A DNA stretch of 64,000 bases from Bog-756 sp963727955 (GCA_963727955.1 CAVSII010000008.1:186001-250000); one strand, 5' to 3'. Shown: positions 52,999 to 61,989, counted from the stretch's first letter. Translations and numbers: made by a program. The notes: a model not told the origin generated them from the letters alone.

Positions 52999-53847
52999 TC
53001 AAGGCCATCCGGCAAGGAGTCCCAGCTGGCGACAGACCTCCTGCGCCTCGACCCACTGGCCATTTCGCTCGATGGCCCGATCGTCGGTAGCCAACCATGC
53101 GGCCACCGCGCCGACGACATCGGCCGGAGCACCCTTCGAGGCATCAAAGCCGAACTCGGCCATGTCGAGGGCGATGCGCTCGGTGGCCACGAACCCGGGG
53201 CTCAGGTTGAATGCCAGAATTCCCCGGCCACCGAGTTCGACGGCAACCATGCCCGCCACCCGGTGGAGGGCACCCTTGGACATCCCGTACCCGAGCCCCC
53301 AACCGCCACGACCGGCGGGACGACCCGGATCCATCGTTCCCGAGCTCGAAGCCAGGTTGACGATCACGCCCCGTCCACATTCGACCATGTGTGGAAGGAC
53401 CAGCTTGATCAAGATGACCGGGGCCATGACATTGGCCTCGAGATGGCGGTCAATGAGGTCGACCGGAGTGTCCAGAATCTGGTCCATGTGGCCGGGCCCG
53501 ACATAGCGTCCGTTGTTGACCAGAACATCGATCGAACCCCAGCGCTCGCGCACCGTGGCCACTGCCGAACCCAGCGAGGCCCGATCCAGAAGGTCGAGAT
53601 AGATGGGGAGGGCCCGACGTCCTTCCCGCTCGATGAGGGCAGCGGTGGTGTCGAGTGAGCCCGGAAGGGCCCGGGTGTTGGAGGAGGCCACCGTGGACGA
53701 ATGTTCCCGCTGCTCACCCTCGTGGAGTGTCCTGGCTCCGACGGCCACGTCGTAGCCGGCCCGGGCCAGGTGGACAGCGATGGCCTTGCCGATCCCCCGG
53801 CTGCCCCCGGTGACCAGCGCTGTCCCCTTGGCCGCTCCTGAAACCAT
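52999..53847 (-). CDS. Short-chain dehydrogenase/reductase (atypical NNAG motif)
   Basis: The 282-residue SDR has ALVTGGSRGIGKAIAVHLARAGYDVAVGART (NADP-type), DVLVNNGRYVG where the classical motif is NNAG, the Ser in VNLASSSGT, and Tyr-x3-Lys in YGMSKGAL. An insertion of about 20 residues after the second strand (EGEQREHSS...) is unusual. The ATG at 53847 has GAGGAG upstream. It is followed by the TetR gene 71 bases away, and is divergent from the SRPBCC gene. Confidence 0.87.
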   Translation of the reverse strand: MVSGAAKGTALVTGGSRGIGKAIAVHLARAGYDVAVGARTLHEGEQREHSSTVASSNTRALPGSLDTTAALIEREGRRALPIYLDLLDRASLGSAVATVRERWGSIDVLVNNGRYVGPGHMDQILDTPVDLIDRHLEANVMAPVILIKLVLPHMVECGRGVIVNLASSSGTMDPGRPAGRGGWGLGYGMSKGALHRVAGMVAVELGGRGILAFNLSPGFVATERIALDMAEFGFDASKGAPADVVGAVAAWLATDDRAIERNGQWVEAQEVCRQLGLLAGWP

Positions 53848-54012
53848 TCTGACTCCTCGGTGCTCATGCGAAGTCCGGTTCGACCGACGATCGGTTACGT
53901 CGACCTCCGGGTCTGCCGATCACACTGTAGAAGGACCCTCCTCGATGGACGAGAGTGTCGAGTTTTTCCGTCCGAGGCCGATGGCCCAGAGGCGAGCCTC
54001 TTTCCCCGGGCT

Positions 54013-54074
54013 CTGTCGGATGTTATAAATGCTGGTGGCGCACATTGTTCATCACGAAACAGAAGGCGGATCCA
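54013..54074 (+). promoter_or_regulatory. AT-rich promoter-like segment upstream of the SRPBCC gene
   Basis: The segment contains TATAAAT at about 54021-54027, and a later TTGTTCATCACGAAA stretch, in a 227-bp gap between two divergent genes. The rest of the gap (53848-54012) shows no gene. The -35 element is not clear, so this is only a suggestion. Confidence 0.25.
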
Positions 54075-54551
54075 ATGGATGGAAAGGTAGCCGTGTCGCG
54101 GGAGATCGGCGCTCCGACTGAGCGGGTGTGGTCGATGGTCACGGACATGACTCAGATGGGCAGATGGTCACCGGAGAGCGACGGAGCTACGTGGGTGGGG
54201 GGTACCGAGGGCCCACGGCCCGGGGCGGTATTCACCAGCAGGAATCGCAACGGCAAGAGGACATGGACGACTGTGGGAACCATCGTGGACGTCGAAGCCG
54301 GTCATCTCTTCAGTTTCCGGATCAAGGCACGAGGTCTGGCTATCGCCGAATGGCGATACGCCTTCGAGAGGACCCCGTCAGGTTGTCGGGTGACCGAAAC
54401 CTGGATCGACCGCCGTGGTCCGCTGGCCAAAATCATCGGGAGGTGGGCGACCGGTGTCGCCGACCGGACCACCCACAACCGGGTATCGATGGAGCAGACA
54501 CTCGACCGCCTCAAGTCGGCTGCCGAGTCAGCGACCTCGGTTACGGGCTGA
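54075..54551 (+). CDS. SRPBCC (polyketide cyclase/START-like) protein
   Basis: The 158-residue product has the SRPBCC hydrophobic-ligand fold: KVAVSREIGAPTERVWSMVTDMTQMGRWSPES at the N-terminus, GAVFTSRNRNGKRTWTTVGTIVDVEAGHLFSFRI in the middle and a long C-terminal helix. Such proteins bind or modify small hydrophobic molecules. The ATG at 54075 has GGCGGA upstream. It is divergent from the SDR gene and ends directly at the stop of the reversed FG-GAP remnant. Confidence 0.83.
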   Translation: MDGKVAVSREIGAPTERVWSMVTDMTQMGRWSPESDGATWVGGTEGPRPGAVFTSRNRNGKRTWTTVGTIVDVEAGHLFSFRIKARGLAIAEWRYAFERTPSGCRVTETWIDRRGPLAKIIGRWATGVADRTTHNRVSMEQTLDRLKSAAESATSVTG

Positions 54552-54728
54552 TCAGTTCTGGAAGAAGTACAGTCCGCCGTTGCTCGAATACGGCGAACCG
54601 ACGACGATCACTTCGGTTCCTACGGTGTCCGACCATCCGAAGTAATCCCCTCCGACAGTGGCGGTGGGGACCGACAACGTGGACAACTCCCGTGGTCCCG
54701 GTAGCTCGATTCCGGTTTCGGTCAATAA
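54552..54728 (-). pseudogene. C-terminal remnant of an FG-GAP repeat protein
   Basis: On the minus strand about 58 residues ending at TGA 54552-54554 show one FG-GAP-type repeat, GGDYFGWSDTVGTEVIVVGSPYSSNGGLYFFQN in pattern, like the G-D-x-F-G-x-S ... VVGAP repeats of integrin-like surface proteins. No repeat array precedes it. The frame runs open to 55139, but that part is antisense to the PPOX gene. It looks like the 3' end of a formerly larger surface-protein gene that has been cut off. The alternative is a chance resemblance. Confidence 0.5.
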
Positions 54729-54767
54729 CTGACGACCTTGCCTGGTAGTCAGCGCCTGTAGTGGGCT

Positions 54768-55274
54768 GTGACCATGTTCGAAAGCGACCAGGATCTCGAG
54801 AGCCTTCAGGCCCTCCTGGATCGGAGCTACGCCGCCGCCGGGTCCCATCTCCGTGAGGTCATAACTCCGGACAGACGGCTTGGCGCCCACGAGGTGTGCG
54901 ACCGCCTGACCGGCATGCGACTCCTGGCCCTGGCCACCGTGACCTCGGACCGGCGGCCCGTGGTGGTCCCCGTCGACGGCGTCTTCTACAGAGGTGCCTT
55001 CCATTTCGGGTCGGCGCCCGATGCTCTGCGAATCGTCCACATCCGTAGGAATCCGGCAGTGAGCGCAACTCATCTGCCCGGCGAGGAACTGGCCATAACC
55101 GTCCACGGAACGGCGACCGTGCTCGACATGAAGGATCACCGCAATACCGGTCTCCGGAAGGCTGTGCTGGATATCTACATACCGCGGTACGGGAAGGAGT
55201 GGGAGGACTTCCTCGACGGGAATGTCTATGTGAGGATCGACGCCGAGCGGATGTTCACCTTCAGCATGGAGTGA
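54768..55274 (+). CDS. Pyridoxamine 5'-phosphate oxidase family (flavin/F420-type) protein
   Basis: The 168-residue protein is a PPOX-fold split-barrel: RLTGMRLLALATVTSDRRPVVVPVDGVFYRGAFHFGSAPDALRIVHIRRNPAVSATHL is typical of small flavin or F420-binding members. It ends with IYIPRYGKEWEDFLDG and ADAERMFTFSME-like text. F420 use fits the presence of npdG in this window, but the cofactor is not decided by the sequence. The start is GTG at 54768 or the ATG at 54774. Confidence 0.8.
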   Translation: MTMFESDQDLESLQALLDRSYAAAGSHLREVITPDRRLGAHEVCDRLTGMRLLALATVTSDRRPVVVPVDGVFYRGAFHFGSAPDALRIVHIRRNPAVSATHLPGEELAITVHGTATVLDMKDHRNTGLRKAVLDIYIPRYGKEWEDFLDGNVYVRIDAERMFTFSME

Positions 55275-55290
55275 GCCGGTAGGGCCGCAG

Positions 55291-56436
55291 TCACACGTAT
55301 TTGAGCAACTCCACCGCTACCACCAGCCACGTGGCGCCGGCAAGGCCTACGTATGGCCAGAGGCGGCGGCCAGTACCCAGGAGTACAATCCAACTGAACA
55401 GATAGACATCGTCGAGGCTGCGGAATCCCACATCGCCGCGCCAGATGCCCGATGCCGCGCACACCGCCAGCACCACGACAGCGGCCCAGGCCAATCGTTC
55501 GTGGATGGGAACCGTGGTAGTGCGGATCGACACGGCGGCACCCACCGCCATGGCCGTCAGAACGAGCAGTTCGCCGAACCAAAGAAAGGAGGCCACCGAG
55601 GGGAGTGCGGGCCAGTAGAAGCGGATCCCATCGATCAACCCGTTCAGAGGGGGGCCGAGGTTGGCATTCCCGCTGTCGCGGATTGCCACAGAACGGGTAG
55701 TGACAAAGACGACCAACTGCCAGGCGGCGAATCCGAGGAGCGGCAGCAACCACGAGACATCCGACGGGCCCCAGGGGCGCCGGTCGCGCCCGATCGCCCG
55801 ACCAGCGAGGCGGGTAGCGGCGATGATGACCACCACGTAGGCAGCTGTCTCCTTGGTCACTACGGCGCCCAGCAACAGGACCCCTGCCAGCACCCATCGA
55901 TGCTTTCGGTAGGCCCACAGTCCGAGGAGTAAGAAGGCGGCTGCGGTGATCTCGGTCAGGTCTCTACTGGCGCTCCACAGGTAGCCCCAGTACCCGGCCA
56001 GGGCCAGTCCCCACAGCGCGTGCCGGCCGCTGTCCTGGGCCAGAAGGGCCCCGCCGAGGCCAACTGCACCCAGCGAAACCACATTGATGACGATCAGGGT
56101 GTCGGGAACCAACGATGGACGGCCGGCCGCAAGCGCCCAGGCAATGGCCGGGTAGCCGATACGCTCCAGACGGGATAGCGAGTCGAGACGAATCCCAAAT
56201 GCCGATCGGGCAAGATCGGCGGGATCCAGAGCCATCCGGTAGTAGAACTGACCGTCGTAGCCATTCCCATCGACCACGAAGATGCCTCGCGGGAGAACTC
56301 GGGGGTCGACATGGGCGCTGCCGGCCACGATGAAGATGGAAACGTCTCCGTGGGCGACGAGGACCAGGCGCCCGAGCACGAAGATGAGGCCCGAAACGCT
56401 GGCTACCGCGGCCACCATGACGGGCGAGTCCGCCAT
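55291..56436 (-). CDS. Polytopic membrane protein, possible glycosyltransferase-like surface-polymer protein
   Basis: The 381-residue protein has about ten hydrophobic segments and conserved-looking text after the first one: FVVDGNGYDGQFYYRMALDP, RLDSLSRLERIGYPAIAWALA. The GYDGQ-YY motif after the first helix is like GT-C-type or surface-glycopolymer membrane proteins, where an early acidic loop is catalytic. No closer assignment is made. I chose the ATG at 56436, because residues before it (to 56523) are not hydrophobic. It converges with the PPOX gene, 16 bases apart. Confidence 0.68.
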   Translation of the reverse strand: MADSPVMVAAVASVSGLIFVLGRLVLVAHGDVSIFIVAGSAHVDPRVLPRGIFVVDGNGYDGQFYYRMALDPADLARSAFGIRLDSLSRLERIGYPAIAWALAAGRPSLVPDTLIVINVVSLGAVGLGGALLAQDSGRHALWGLALAGYWGYLWSASRDLTEITAAAFLLLGLWAYRKHRWVLAGVLLLGAVVTKETAAYVVVIIAATRLAGRAIGRDRRPWGPSDVSWLLPLLGFAAWQLVVFVTTRSVAIRDSGNANLGPPLNGLIDGIRFYWPALPSVASFLWFGELLVLTAMAVGAAVSIRTTTVPIHERLAWAAVVVLAVCAASGIWRGDVGFRSLDDVYLFSWIVLLGTGRRLWPYVGLAGATWLVVAVELLKYV

Positions 56437-56718
56437 CTTCTTCGGGCCTGCAGGGTCGATGCGGTGCTGACCGCCCGTCCCTCTGGCCAACAGATTAGGC
56501 TCCCGAGGCCCGAGCAATCTCATTCAAGAGGCACCTGGAGTCGCAGTGTAGCCCCTGGTCATCGCCCTAGGAGAGTCGCTGATCGGGCCCGTGGCCGCCG
56601 TGCCACCGGTAATCCAGCACGACGCCCGGCTAGCCGTCCGGTACACGGTGATCGAATTCTTCACTGTTTGTTATGCAGGTCTTAGCCGAAGTCCATGTTC
56701 GATCAACAGACTGGGACC

Positions 56719-56988
56719 ATGAGCATCATCGGCTACATCGTCAGCCTCCTCATCGTCGGCACCGTTGTCGGTGGACTGGGACGGCTCGTGATTCCGGGCC
56801 CGAACCCGATCGGTGCCCTGAGAACCCTCGGGGTCGGCCTGGTCGGCGCCTTCGCGGGTGGCCTCATCGGGGGGCTCTTCGGACTCGGTCTCTTCACCCT
56901 TGTCTTCGAGGTGGCCGTCTCCGCCGGCCTGGTCTACCTGATCAGCGGCCGATCGCAGCGACTTTCCTCGGGCAGCCATCAGCCATGA
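56719..56988 (+). CDS. GlsB/YeaQ/YmgE family stress-response membrane protein (transglycosylase-associated)
   Basis: The 89-residue product has three membrane segments and family text: IIGYIVSLLIVGTVVGGLGRLVIPGPNPIGALRTLGVGLVGAFAGGLIG. The G-R-L-(V/I)-PG loop is the hallmark. Members are small membrane proteins induced by stress, mechanism unknown. The ATG at 56719 is preferred over 56695. The stop overlaps the next ATG (ATGA). Confidence 0.83.
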   Translation: MSIIGYIVSLLIVGTVVGGLGRLVIPGPNPIGALRTLGVGLVGAFAGGLIGGLFGLGLFTLVFEVAVSAGLVYLISGRSQRLSSGSHQP

Positions 56989-57314
56989 CGGTAAATACCG
57001 CGACACAGCCCATCGGGCAGCGAGCGCTCACGCAGTCCCTACAACACCCGTCGGTGGCAGGATCGAGTTTCGCTGTCACCTTGATCACCGTGGGCACAGC
57101 GCTGGTCGGAGCAGTTCTCTTCGTCGGAGGATTGATGTTGATCGCCGCCGTTTTCGTGATGGTGAGCCTGGCCGCGCTCCTCGCGGTCGTCGTCCGTGGG
57201 GCAGTGCACGCTGTCACCCCCCGGTCGGCGGAACGTCCCGTGGAGTCGCGGAGATCGCGTCATTCCGCGTTCATCGACACCACGGCCCGACAGACCTCCT
57301 GCCATTCAATTTAA
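56985..57314 (+). CDS. Small membrane protein, unknown
   Basis: The 109-residue product has two strongly hydrophobic segments (about residues 29-65) between polar ends and ends in a basic tail. It has no recognised domain. The ATG overlaps the GlsB/YeaQ-like stop, which is the main support for it being expressed. Confidence 0.55.
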   Translation: MTVNTATQPIGQRALTQSLQHPSVAGSSFAVTLITVGTALVGAVLFVGGLMLIAAVFVMVSLAALLAVVVRGAVHAVTPRSAERPVESRRSRHSAFIDTTARQTSCHSI

Positions 57315-57781
57315 TCCAGGTCGAAGAGTCATCGAGAAAGCGGATGAGAAGGCTTAGCTGATCTTCGACGAGATCGCTCGAAGGGTTGCGGCCCTATTCG
57401 AAGGGCGCCTCTTTCGCTCCGCGCCGGGGCCGACCGACGTCTTTCCTCCCCTCCAGTCGTGCGCATGGGCTGTGAACAGCGGCTCGACCCGATTTGGCCG
57501 GCTCCCCGGGTCACCGGGCGGGCGGTAGGCTGACGATGGATTACCGGCGTCAGACCGTGAGCACCACGTTCTGAGCGCCATGTTCCATGTGAAAAGCGCA
57601 GCTGGTGGTCTTTCTCGATCCGCTGGCCAGTGATGGGACGACGCAGACGCTGGCGTAGGGGGAGTTGACGGCAGACGGCCATCACCTCTGTTGATCGGCA
57701 TCGGGTTTCGGCACCGAATCCGACCTCGGGAAATCTCTCCAGCGACCAACACCACTGACCACGACGAGCACCGGAAAGGAT
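57315..57781. other. 467-bp intergenic stretch, no gene seen
   Basis: Several short open frames exist on both strands, but none has a domain, a good start or coupling to neighbours. The TTG start of the next gene is preceded by AAGGA. No hairpin terminator or promoter stands out. Confidence 0.5.
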
Positions 57782-58597
57782 TTGTTGGCGGTGACCCTCT
57801 TCAGCCGGTTGATCCCCGAGCCGCGGGCGGCCAAGGTCCCCGAGATCATCTTCCTTTTCTGGATCGTCAAGATACTGACCACTGCCGGCGGCGAAGCCAC
57901 CTCGGACTACCTGAAGACGTGGGGGAACATCGGCGGCGGGGGGACCGAGGTGGCCCTATTCGCTATTGGACTGGTGTGGCAGTTCAGGACCCGGCGGTAC
58001 CAGGCTCTCGCCTACTGGTTCTTTGCCTATGCCATAGCCATTTTAGGTACCGGTGTATCCGACTTCCTCCATCTCGATGTCCACATTCCCTACGCCGGCA
58101 CCACTCTGCTGTGGGCAGGTGTGCTGATTGTGATCTTTTTTGTGTGGTACCGCATCGAGGGAACGCTTTCCATCCACAGCATCACCACGCGACGACGTGA
58201 GTGCTTCTACTGGGCAACCGTGTTTGCCACCTTCGCCCTGGGCACTGCCCTTGGGGACTTTACGGCGACAGCCCTGGGCCTGGGTTATCTGGCCTCCGGC
58301 ATCCTCTTCGGCGTGATTATCTTGATTCCGGCCCTGGCGTGGTGGCAGCTGGGCCTGAACGCCATCGTCGCGTTCTGGTTGGCCTACGTGGTGACCCGTC
58401 CCCTCGGTGCTTCCTTCGCTGACTACATCAGTAAACCAACCAACACCAGTGGGATCGGATTCGGTGATGGACCCACCGCCGTCGTATTTACCCTCGCCGT
58501 TGCCGTCCTCGTGGTCTACTTGGCCGTCGCCCGTCCCGACATCCAGCCAGCCACAATGGCGACAAAGCCCTCCGATCGGCGCCCGTCGCCCTCGTGA
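57782..58597 (+). CDS. COG4705-like multi-span membrane protein
   Basis: The 271-residue protein has about eight membrane segments in an internal repeat. Family text includes KVPEIIFLFWIVKILTTAGGEATSDYL, SIHSITTRRRECFYWATVFATFALGTALGDF, and FWLAYVVTRPLGASFADYIS. Residues repeated in both halves (glu-ala/asp near TTAGGEATSD and GTALGDFTA) suggest a transport function, possibly metal. The family is uncharacterised as far as I know. The start is TTG at 57782 or 57785. The stop overlaps the next gene (GTGA). Confidence 0.8.
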   Translation: MLAVTLFSRLIPEPRAAKVPEIIFLFWIVKILTTAGGEATSDYLKTWGNIGGGGTEVALFAIGLVWQFRTRRYQALAYWFFAYAIAILGTGVSDFLHLDVHIPYAGTTLLWAGVLIVIFFVWYRIEGTLSIHSITTRRRECFYWATVFATFALGTALGDFTATALGLGYLASGILFGVIILIPALAWWQLGLNAIVAFWLAYVVTRPLGASFADYISKPTNTSGIGFGDGPTAVVFTLAVAVLVVYLAVARPDIQPATMATKPSDRRPSPS

Positions 58598-59370
58598 ACA
58601 CGACGTCCACAACAGTGCTCCTGCTGGCGGTCTTCGGTGCCAGCACCGTCGAAATGGTCGAGGCCCTCACCCTCGTGGTGGCCGCCGGAGTCACCCGCGG
58701 GTGGCGGTCCGCTCTCGAAGGTGCCGTCGTGGCCGTGGTGGTCCTGGCCGTCCTGGTGGCGGGGGTGGGAGTGCCCCTCATCCGCTATGTGCCCATCGAC
58801 ACCCTGCGGGTGATCGTCGGTGGCCTGCTGCTGGTGCTCGGTCTGTCGTGGCTGCGCAAGGCCATCCTGCGGGCCGGTGGGCTGAAACCGCTCCACGACG
58901 AGGACGCCATCTTCGCCGCCACTGCCGAGGAGATCGGCCTCGGCACCGGTAGCGGTGTGAAGGCGCCACGACGGGACAGCGTGGGCTTTGCAGTGGCATT
59001 CAAGGGAGTGTTTCTCGAGGGAACCGAGGTCGTCCTCATCGTGGTCAGCCTGGGGGCCAGTCAACATCGACTGGGTCTGGCTGCAGGAGCGGCGGCGGCG
59101 GCGGCCGTGCTGGTGGCGACGGTCGGAGCCCTGGTGGCCACGCAGCTGTCCAGGGTGCCAGAAAACACCATCAAGCTCGGGGTCGGCATAATGCTGAGCA
59201 GCTTCGGGCTCTTCTGGGTGGGTGAGGGCACCGGAACCCATTGGCCCGGTAACGATCTCACCATCCTCGGGTTCATCGGGATCTTCGGGCTGATCACGCT
59301 GGGTTCGGTGACCTGGCTTCGGAGCACATTCCCCCGTCGCTCCATGACCGTTGAGAGGGCGCCCAGATGA
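58594..59370 (+). CDS. COG4280-like membrane protein
   Basis: The 258-residue protein has six membrane segments arranged as two similar halves. VFGASTVEMVEALTLVVAAGVTRGWRSAL and FKGVFLEGTEVVLIVVSLGA both carry a buried Glu in an E-x-x-(E/T) context, as in metal or cation transporters of the UPF0016/GDT1 and Ftr1 kind. It is coupled to the COG4705-like gene and to a small membrane-protein gene. A cation transporter role is an inference. Confidence 0.78.
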   Translation: MNTTSTTVLLLAVFGASTVEMVEALTLVVAAGVTRGWRSALEGAVVAVVVLAVLVAGVGVPLIRYVPIDTLRVIVGGLLLVLGLSWLRKAILRAGGLKPLHDEDAIFAATAEEIGLGTGSGVKAPRRDSVGFAVAFKGVFLEGTEVVLIVVSLGASQHRLGLAAGAAAAAAVLVATVGALVATQLSRVPENTIKLGVGIMLSSFGLFWVGEGTGTHWPGNDLTILGFIGIFGLITLGSVTWLRSTFPRRSMTVERAPR

Positions 59371-59678
59371 CCCGTCTCGGTCGGGCAGCCCGCTCGTTCG
59401 GCAGCTTTTGGTGGGACTTCCTCATCGGCGACACCCCCGAGCTTTTCGTCGCCGTGGTTGTCATCATCGTGGTGGCGCTACGCCTGCCGGACCACCACGC
59501 CGCAGCCGTTGTTGTGTTGCCGGCCATGGCCGTCGTGAGCCTGATGGCCAGCGTCCTGCGCGGCCGGAGAGCGTATCGATCTGAGAACGATGGTGTCTCG
59601 ACCCCGCCGGCTGTCGAAGCACCCGTCCTTTCGCAGAGTCAACCTCCTATCGGAGATGAACCCCTGGATCAGGAGTAA
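59367..59678 (+). CDS. Small membrane protein of the COG4280 operon
   Basis: The 103-residue product begins with a membrane-adjacent basic stretch and FGSFWWDFLIGDTPELFVAVVVIIVVALRL, followed by a second hydrophobic segment and a polar, proline-rich tail. The ATG overlaps the COG4280-like stop (ATGA). This coupling suggests a subunit or accessory role. Confidence 0.7.
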   Translation: MTRLGRAARSFGSFWWDFLIGDTPELFVAVVVIIVVALRLPDHHAAAVVVLPAMAVVSLMASVLRGRRAYRSENDGVSTPPAVEAPVLSQSQPPIGDEPLDQE

Positions 59679-59685
59679 GTGGCCG

Positions 59686-60174
59686 ATGTCCCATACACCC
59701 TTCTCCGATCGCCTGATGAAGCTGCTCAGGATCGACTGGACCCCAGCGCACCGTCAACCATCCGGCCTTCGCCTGCTCATCGCTACGATCGTCTCGCTGT
59801 TGGGCTCCCTGCTAGCCGATGCTGCGATCGTCGCCATCGGTACGAGGGTGTTCCCATCGACCAAGGGCTACGTACACTTTCGGTTCTCCGACTATGGGAA
59901 GCTCACCGTGATCGGCGTAGTGGTGGCCTGTGCAGCCTGGCCCGTCGTGACCCGCTTCTGCTCTGATCCGCGATGGCTGTTCTTTCGACTGGCCATCCTC
60001 GTAACCCTCGTGCTCTGGCTTCCTGACATCTACATCCTCCATCAGGCCCAACCGGGCCGGGCCGTTGCCGTACTCATGACCATGCATCTGGCCATCGCAC
60101 TCGTCACCTACAACGCGCTCGTCCGCATCGCACCGGTACGGCTCACCCGACAGCCAATTGGGTCCCCGGATTGA
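59686..60174 (+). CDS. Four-helix membrane protein, unknown (DUF6069-like)
   Basis: The 162-residue product has four membrane segments with GLRLLIATIVSLLGSLLADAAIVAIG, FSDYGKLTVIGVVVACAAWPVVT, a third and a fourth helix with TMHLAIALVTYN. The arrangement is like small DUF6069-type proteins. The ATG at 59686 has GGAG upstream; ATG 59656 is also possible. It follows the COG4280-group genes but by seven bases, without overlap. Confidence 0.68.
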   Translation: MSHTPFSDRLMKLLRIDWTPAHRQPSGLRLLIATIVSLLGSLLADAAIVAIGTRVFPSTKGYVHFRFSDYGKLTVIGVVVACAAWPVVTRFCSDPRWLFFRLAILVTLVLWLPDIYILHQAQPGRAVAVLMTMHLAIALVTYNALVRIAPVRLTRQPIGSPD

Positions 60175-60291
60175 CCCACCCCACAATCTCTTCCACCAAC
60201 GGGTTGCCCCGTCGGATCGACACTGACCGGACGGGGTCCGCCCTGACACGCCTGTTGTTTAGCTATCCGGTTTCAGGGAAGTGAAGAGGTC

Positions 60292-61287
60292 ATGGGCACA
60301 CGGTGGTGGGGACCGAGTTTGGCCGCGCTTGGCAGTGCACTGGTCCTCTCCTGCGTGGTTCTCGCTGCGCCGTTTCCCGCAGCAATCCCCGGCGCCGCCG
60401 GCGCTGCCAGTGCCGACACTACCGATGGGCCCTACCCGGTCGGCGACGCGGCCAGTGGCTACCTGGCTGAGCTCACCGATCCCACCGGTTCGCCGCCAGG
60501 CGTCAATGTCTCGGGCTGCCACCCGGCTGTTTCGGGTCCGCAGCAGTACCCGGTTATCCTGCTGCCCGGCACGCTCTACGACATGGCCGACACATGGCAG
60601 GCCCTGGGCCCGATCCTGGCTGACGACGGCTGGTGCGTCTACGGGCTGAACTACGGAGCCACGGCCAGCACCACGCTCAGCGGGGGCCGCATCTGGTCGG
60701 TGGGCGACATCCCCACGTCGGCTGGCCAGCTGGCCACGTTCGTGGGTCAGGTTCTGGCCTCCACCGGCGCCAGCAAGGTCGACCTCGTCGGCTGGTCACA
60801 GGGGGGCATGATGCCGCTCTGGTACCTGCGCTTCGACGGTGGAGCCGCCCACGTCCACGACCTGGTGGGGCTGTCCCCCTCCAACCACGGGACCACCGTC
60901 GACGGCATGAACGCCTTGTTCGATGCGGTCACCGCCCTGGGGTTGCCTGCTCCCCTCACAGTGGCCCAGTGCCCGGCCTGCACTCAACAGCTGGTGGGAT
61001 CGGCTTTCCTGCAGCAGTTGAACGCCGGACAGGACATCGTGCCCGGTGTCGGCTACACCGTGATCGAGACCGAGGACGACGAAGTGGTGACGCCCTACAC
61101 CTCGGCCTTCCTCAACGGTCCGGCAGTGAAGAATGTGACGCTCCAAGACCAGTGCCCGGACGATCATGCCGACCATCTGGCCGTGCCCTACGACAACGCC
61201 GCCCTGCAGGACGTGGTGCAGGCGCTCGACGACGACCCGTCGTTTTCGGTCGACTGCGGCCTCGGTCTCCCCGTGCTCGGCGGGTAG
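60292..61287 (+). CDS. Secreted lipase/esterase (alpha/beta hydrolase, class 2 lipase-like)
   Basis: The 331-residue protein has a signal peptide (about residues 1-42, cleavage near AASA). The hydrolase domain has the oxyanion strand VILLPGTLYDMADTW, nucleophile S169 in GWSQGG, and SPSNHGTTVDG. The acid is probably in the TEDDEVVTPYTS segment, and the late His in CPDDHADHLAV. Cysteines suggest disulfides in the secreted form. This is the layout of the secreted triacylglycerol lipases common in actinobacteria. The ATG has GAAGAGG upstream. Confidence 0.87.
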   Translation: MGTRWWGPSLAALGSALVLSCVVLAAPFPAAIPGAAGAASADTTDGPYPVGDAASGYLAELTDPTGSPPGVNVSGCHPAVSGPQQYPVILLPGTLYDMADTWQALGPILADDGWCVYGLNYGATASTTLSGGRIWSVGDIPTSAGQLATFVGQVLASTGASKVDLVGWSQGGMMPLWYLRFDGGAAHVHDLVGLSPSNHGTTVDGMNALFDAVTALGLPAPLTVAQCPACTQQLVGSAFLQQLNAGQDIVPGVGYTVIETEDDEVVTPYTSAFLNGPAVKNVTLQDQCPDDHADHLAVPYDNAALQDVVQALDDDPSFSVDCGLGLPVLGG

Positions 61288-61432
61288 CAGCCCCCACCGC
61301 TGATTCGTCAATGGGTGGCCCACTAACACGCGCGCCCAGCCAGACGTGCTGCCGAGGGGCTGAGTAGCACCGTCGGGCAGCCGCCGGTACCGGACACCGG
61401 GGCCCATGGGGTACGTGGGACAATCGACCGCC

Positions 61433-61894
61433 ATGCCGGTTGCCATTCGTGATGCGGAAATCACCGACATGGATGAGCTCCAACGAGTGTTTAGGCGAGC
61501 ATCTCTGTCCAATGAACATGACCGTGAGCTGTTGGAGGCGCATCCTGAGCGGCTCGTACTATCGGACGAGGGTGTCCGAGAGAAGCGGATGAGGGTCGCC
61601 GTGGCCGCCGACGGTACGGTTGTCGGCTTTGCCACCTATCTGATCTCCGACGCACTTGCGGAGCTTGAAGACCTCTTCGTGGACCCCCGATGGATCCGGC
61701 GTGGCATCGGGGCCGCGTTGGTGCTGGACATCTGGGCACGGTTGGATGAGGTTCGCTTCGAGAGACTGGAAGTGACCGCCAATCCTCACGCCATGGCGTT
61801 CTACCAGCGGCTGGGGTTCGCGGTGGATCGAGTTGTGGATACCCCCGGTTATCCCGCTCCCCGCATGAGTCGGCCTACAAGGTCACCCCATTGA
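61433..61894 (+). CDS. GNAT family N-acetyltransferase
   Basis: The 153-residue protein is a single GNAT domain: IRDAEITDMDEL at the start, ELEDLFVDPRWIRRGIGAALVLDI (acetyl-CoA motif A) and ANPHAMAFYQRLGFAVD (motif B). The ATG at 61433 follows no strong ribosome-binding site. The substrate is unknown. Confidence 0.86.
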   Translation: MPVAIRDAEITDMDELQRVFRRASLSNEHDRELLEAHPERLVLSDEGVREKRMRVAVAADGTVVGFATYLISDALAELEDLFVDPRWIRRGIGAALVLDIWARLDEVRFERLEVTANPHAMAFYQRLGFAVDRVVDTPGYPAPRMSRPTRSPH

Positions 61895-61989
61895 GCGCCC
61901 AACGGTGATGACGTATAACGACCTGTCAACCCTGCGCTGGCGGGAAATAACAGAAGGCTGATGGTGGCAGCGCGCCTAGTGTTGGCTTC

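Noticed and set aside
57329..57685. 118-codon minus-strand open frame
   Set aside because: No homology pattern or ribosome-binding site; it lies alone in an intergenic gap.
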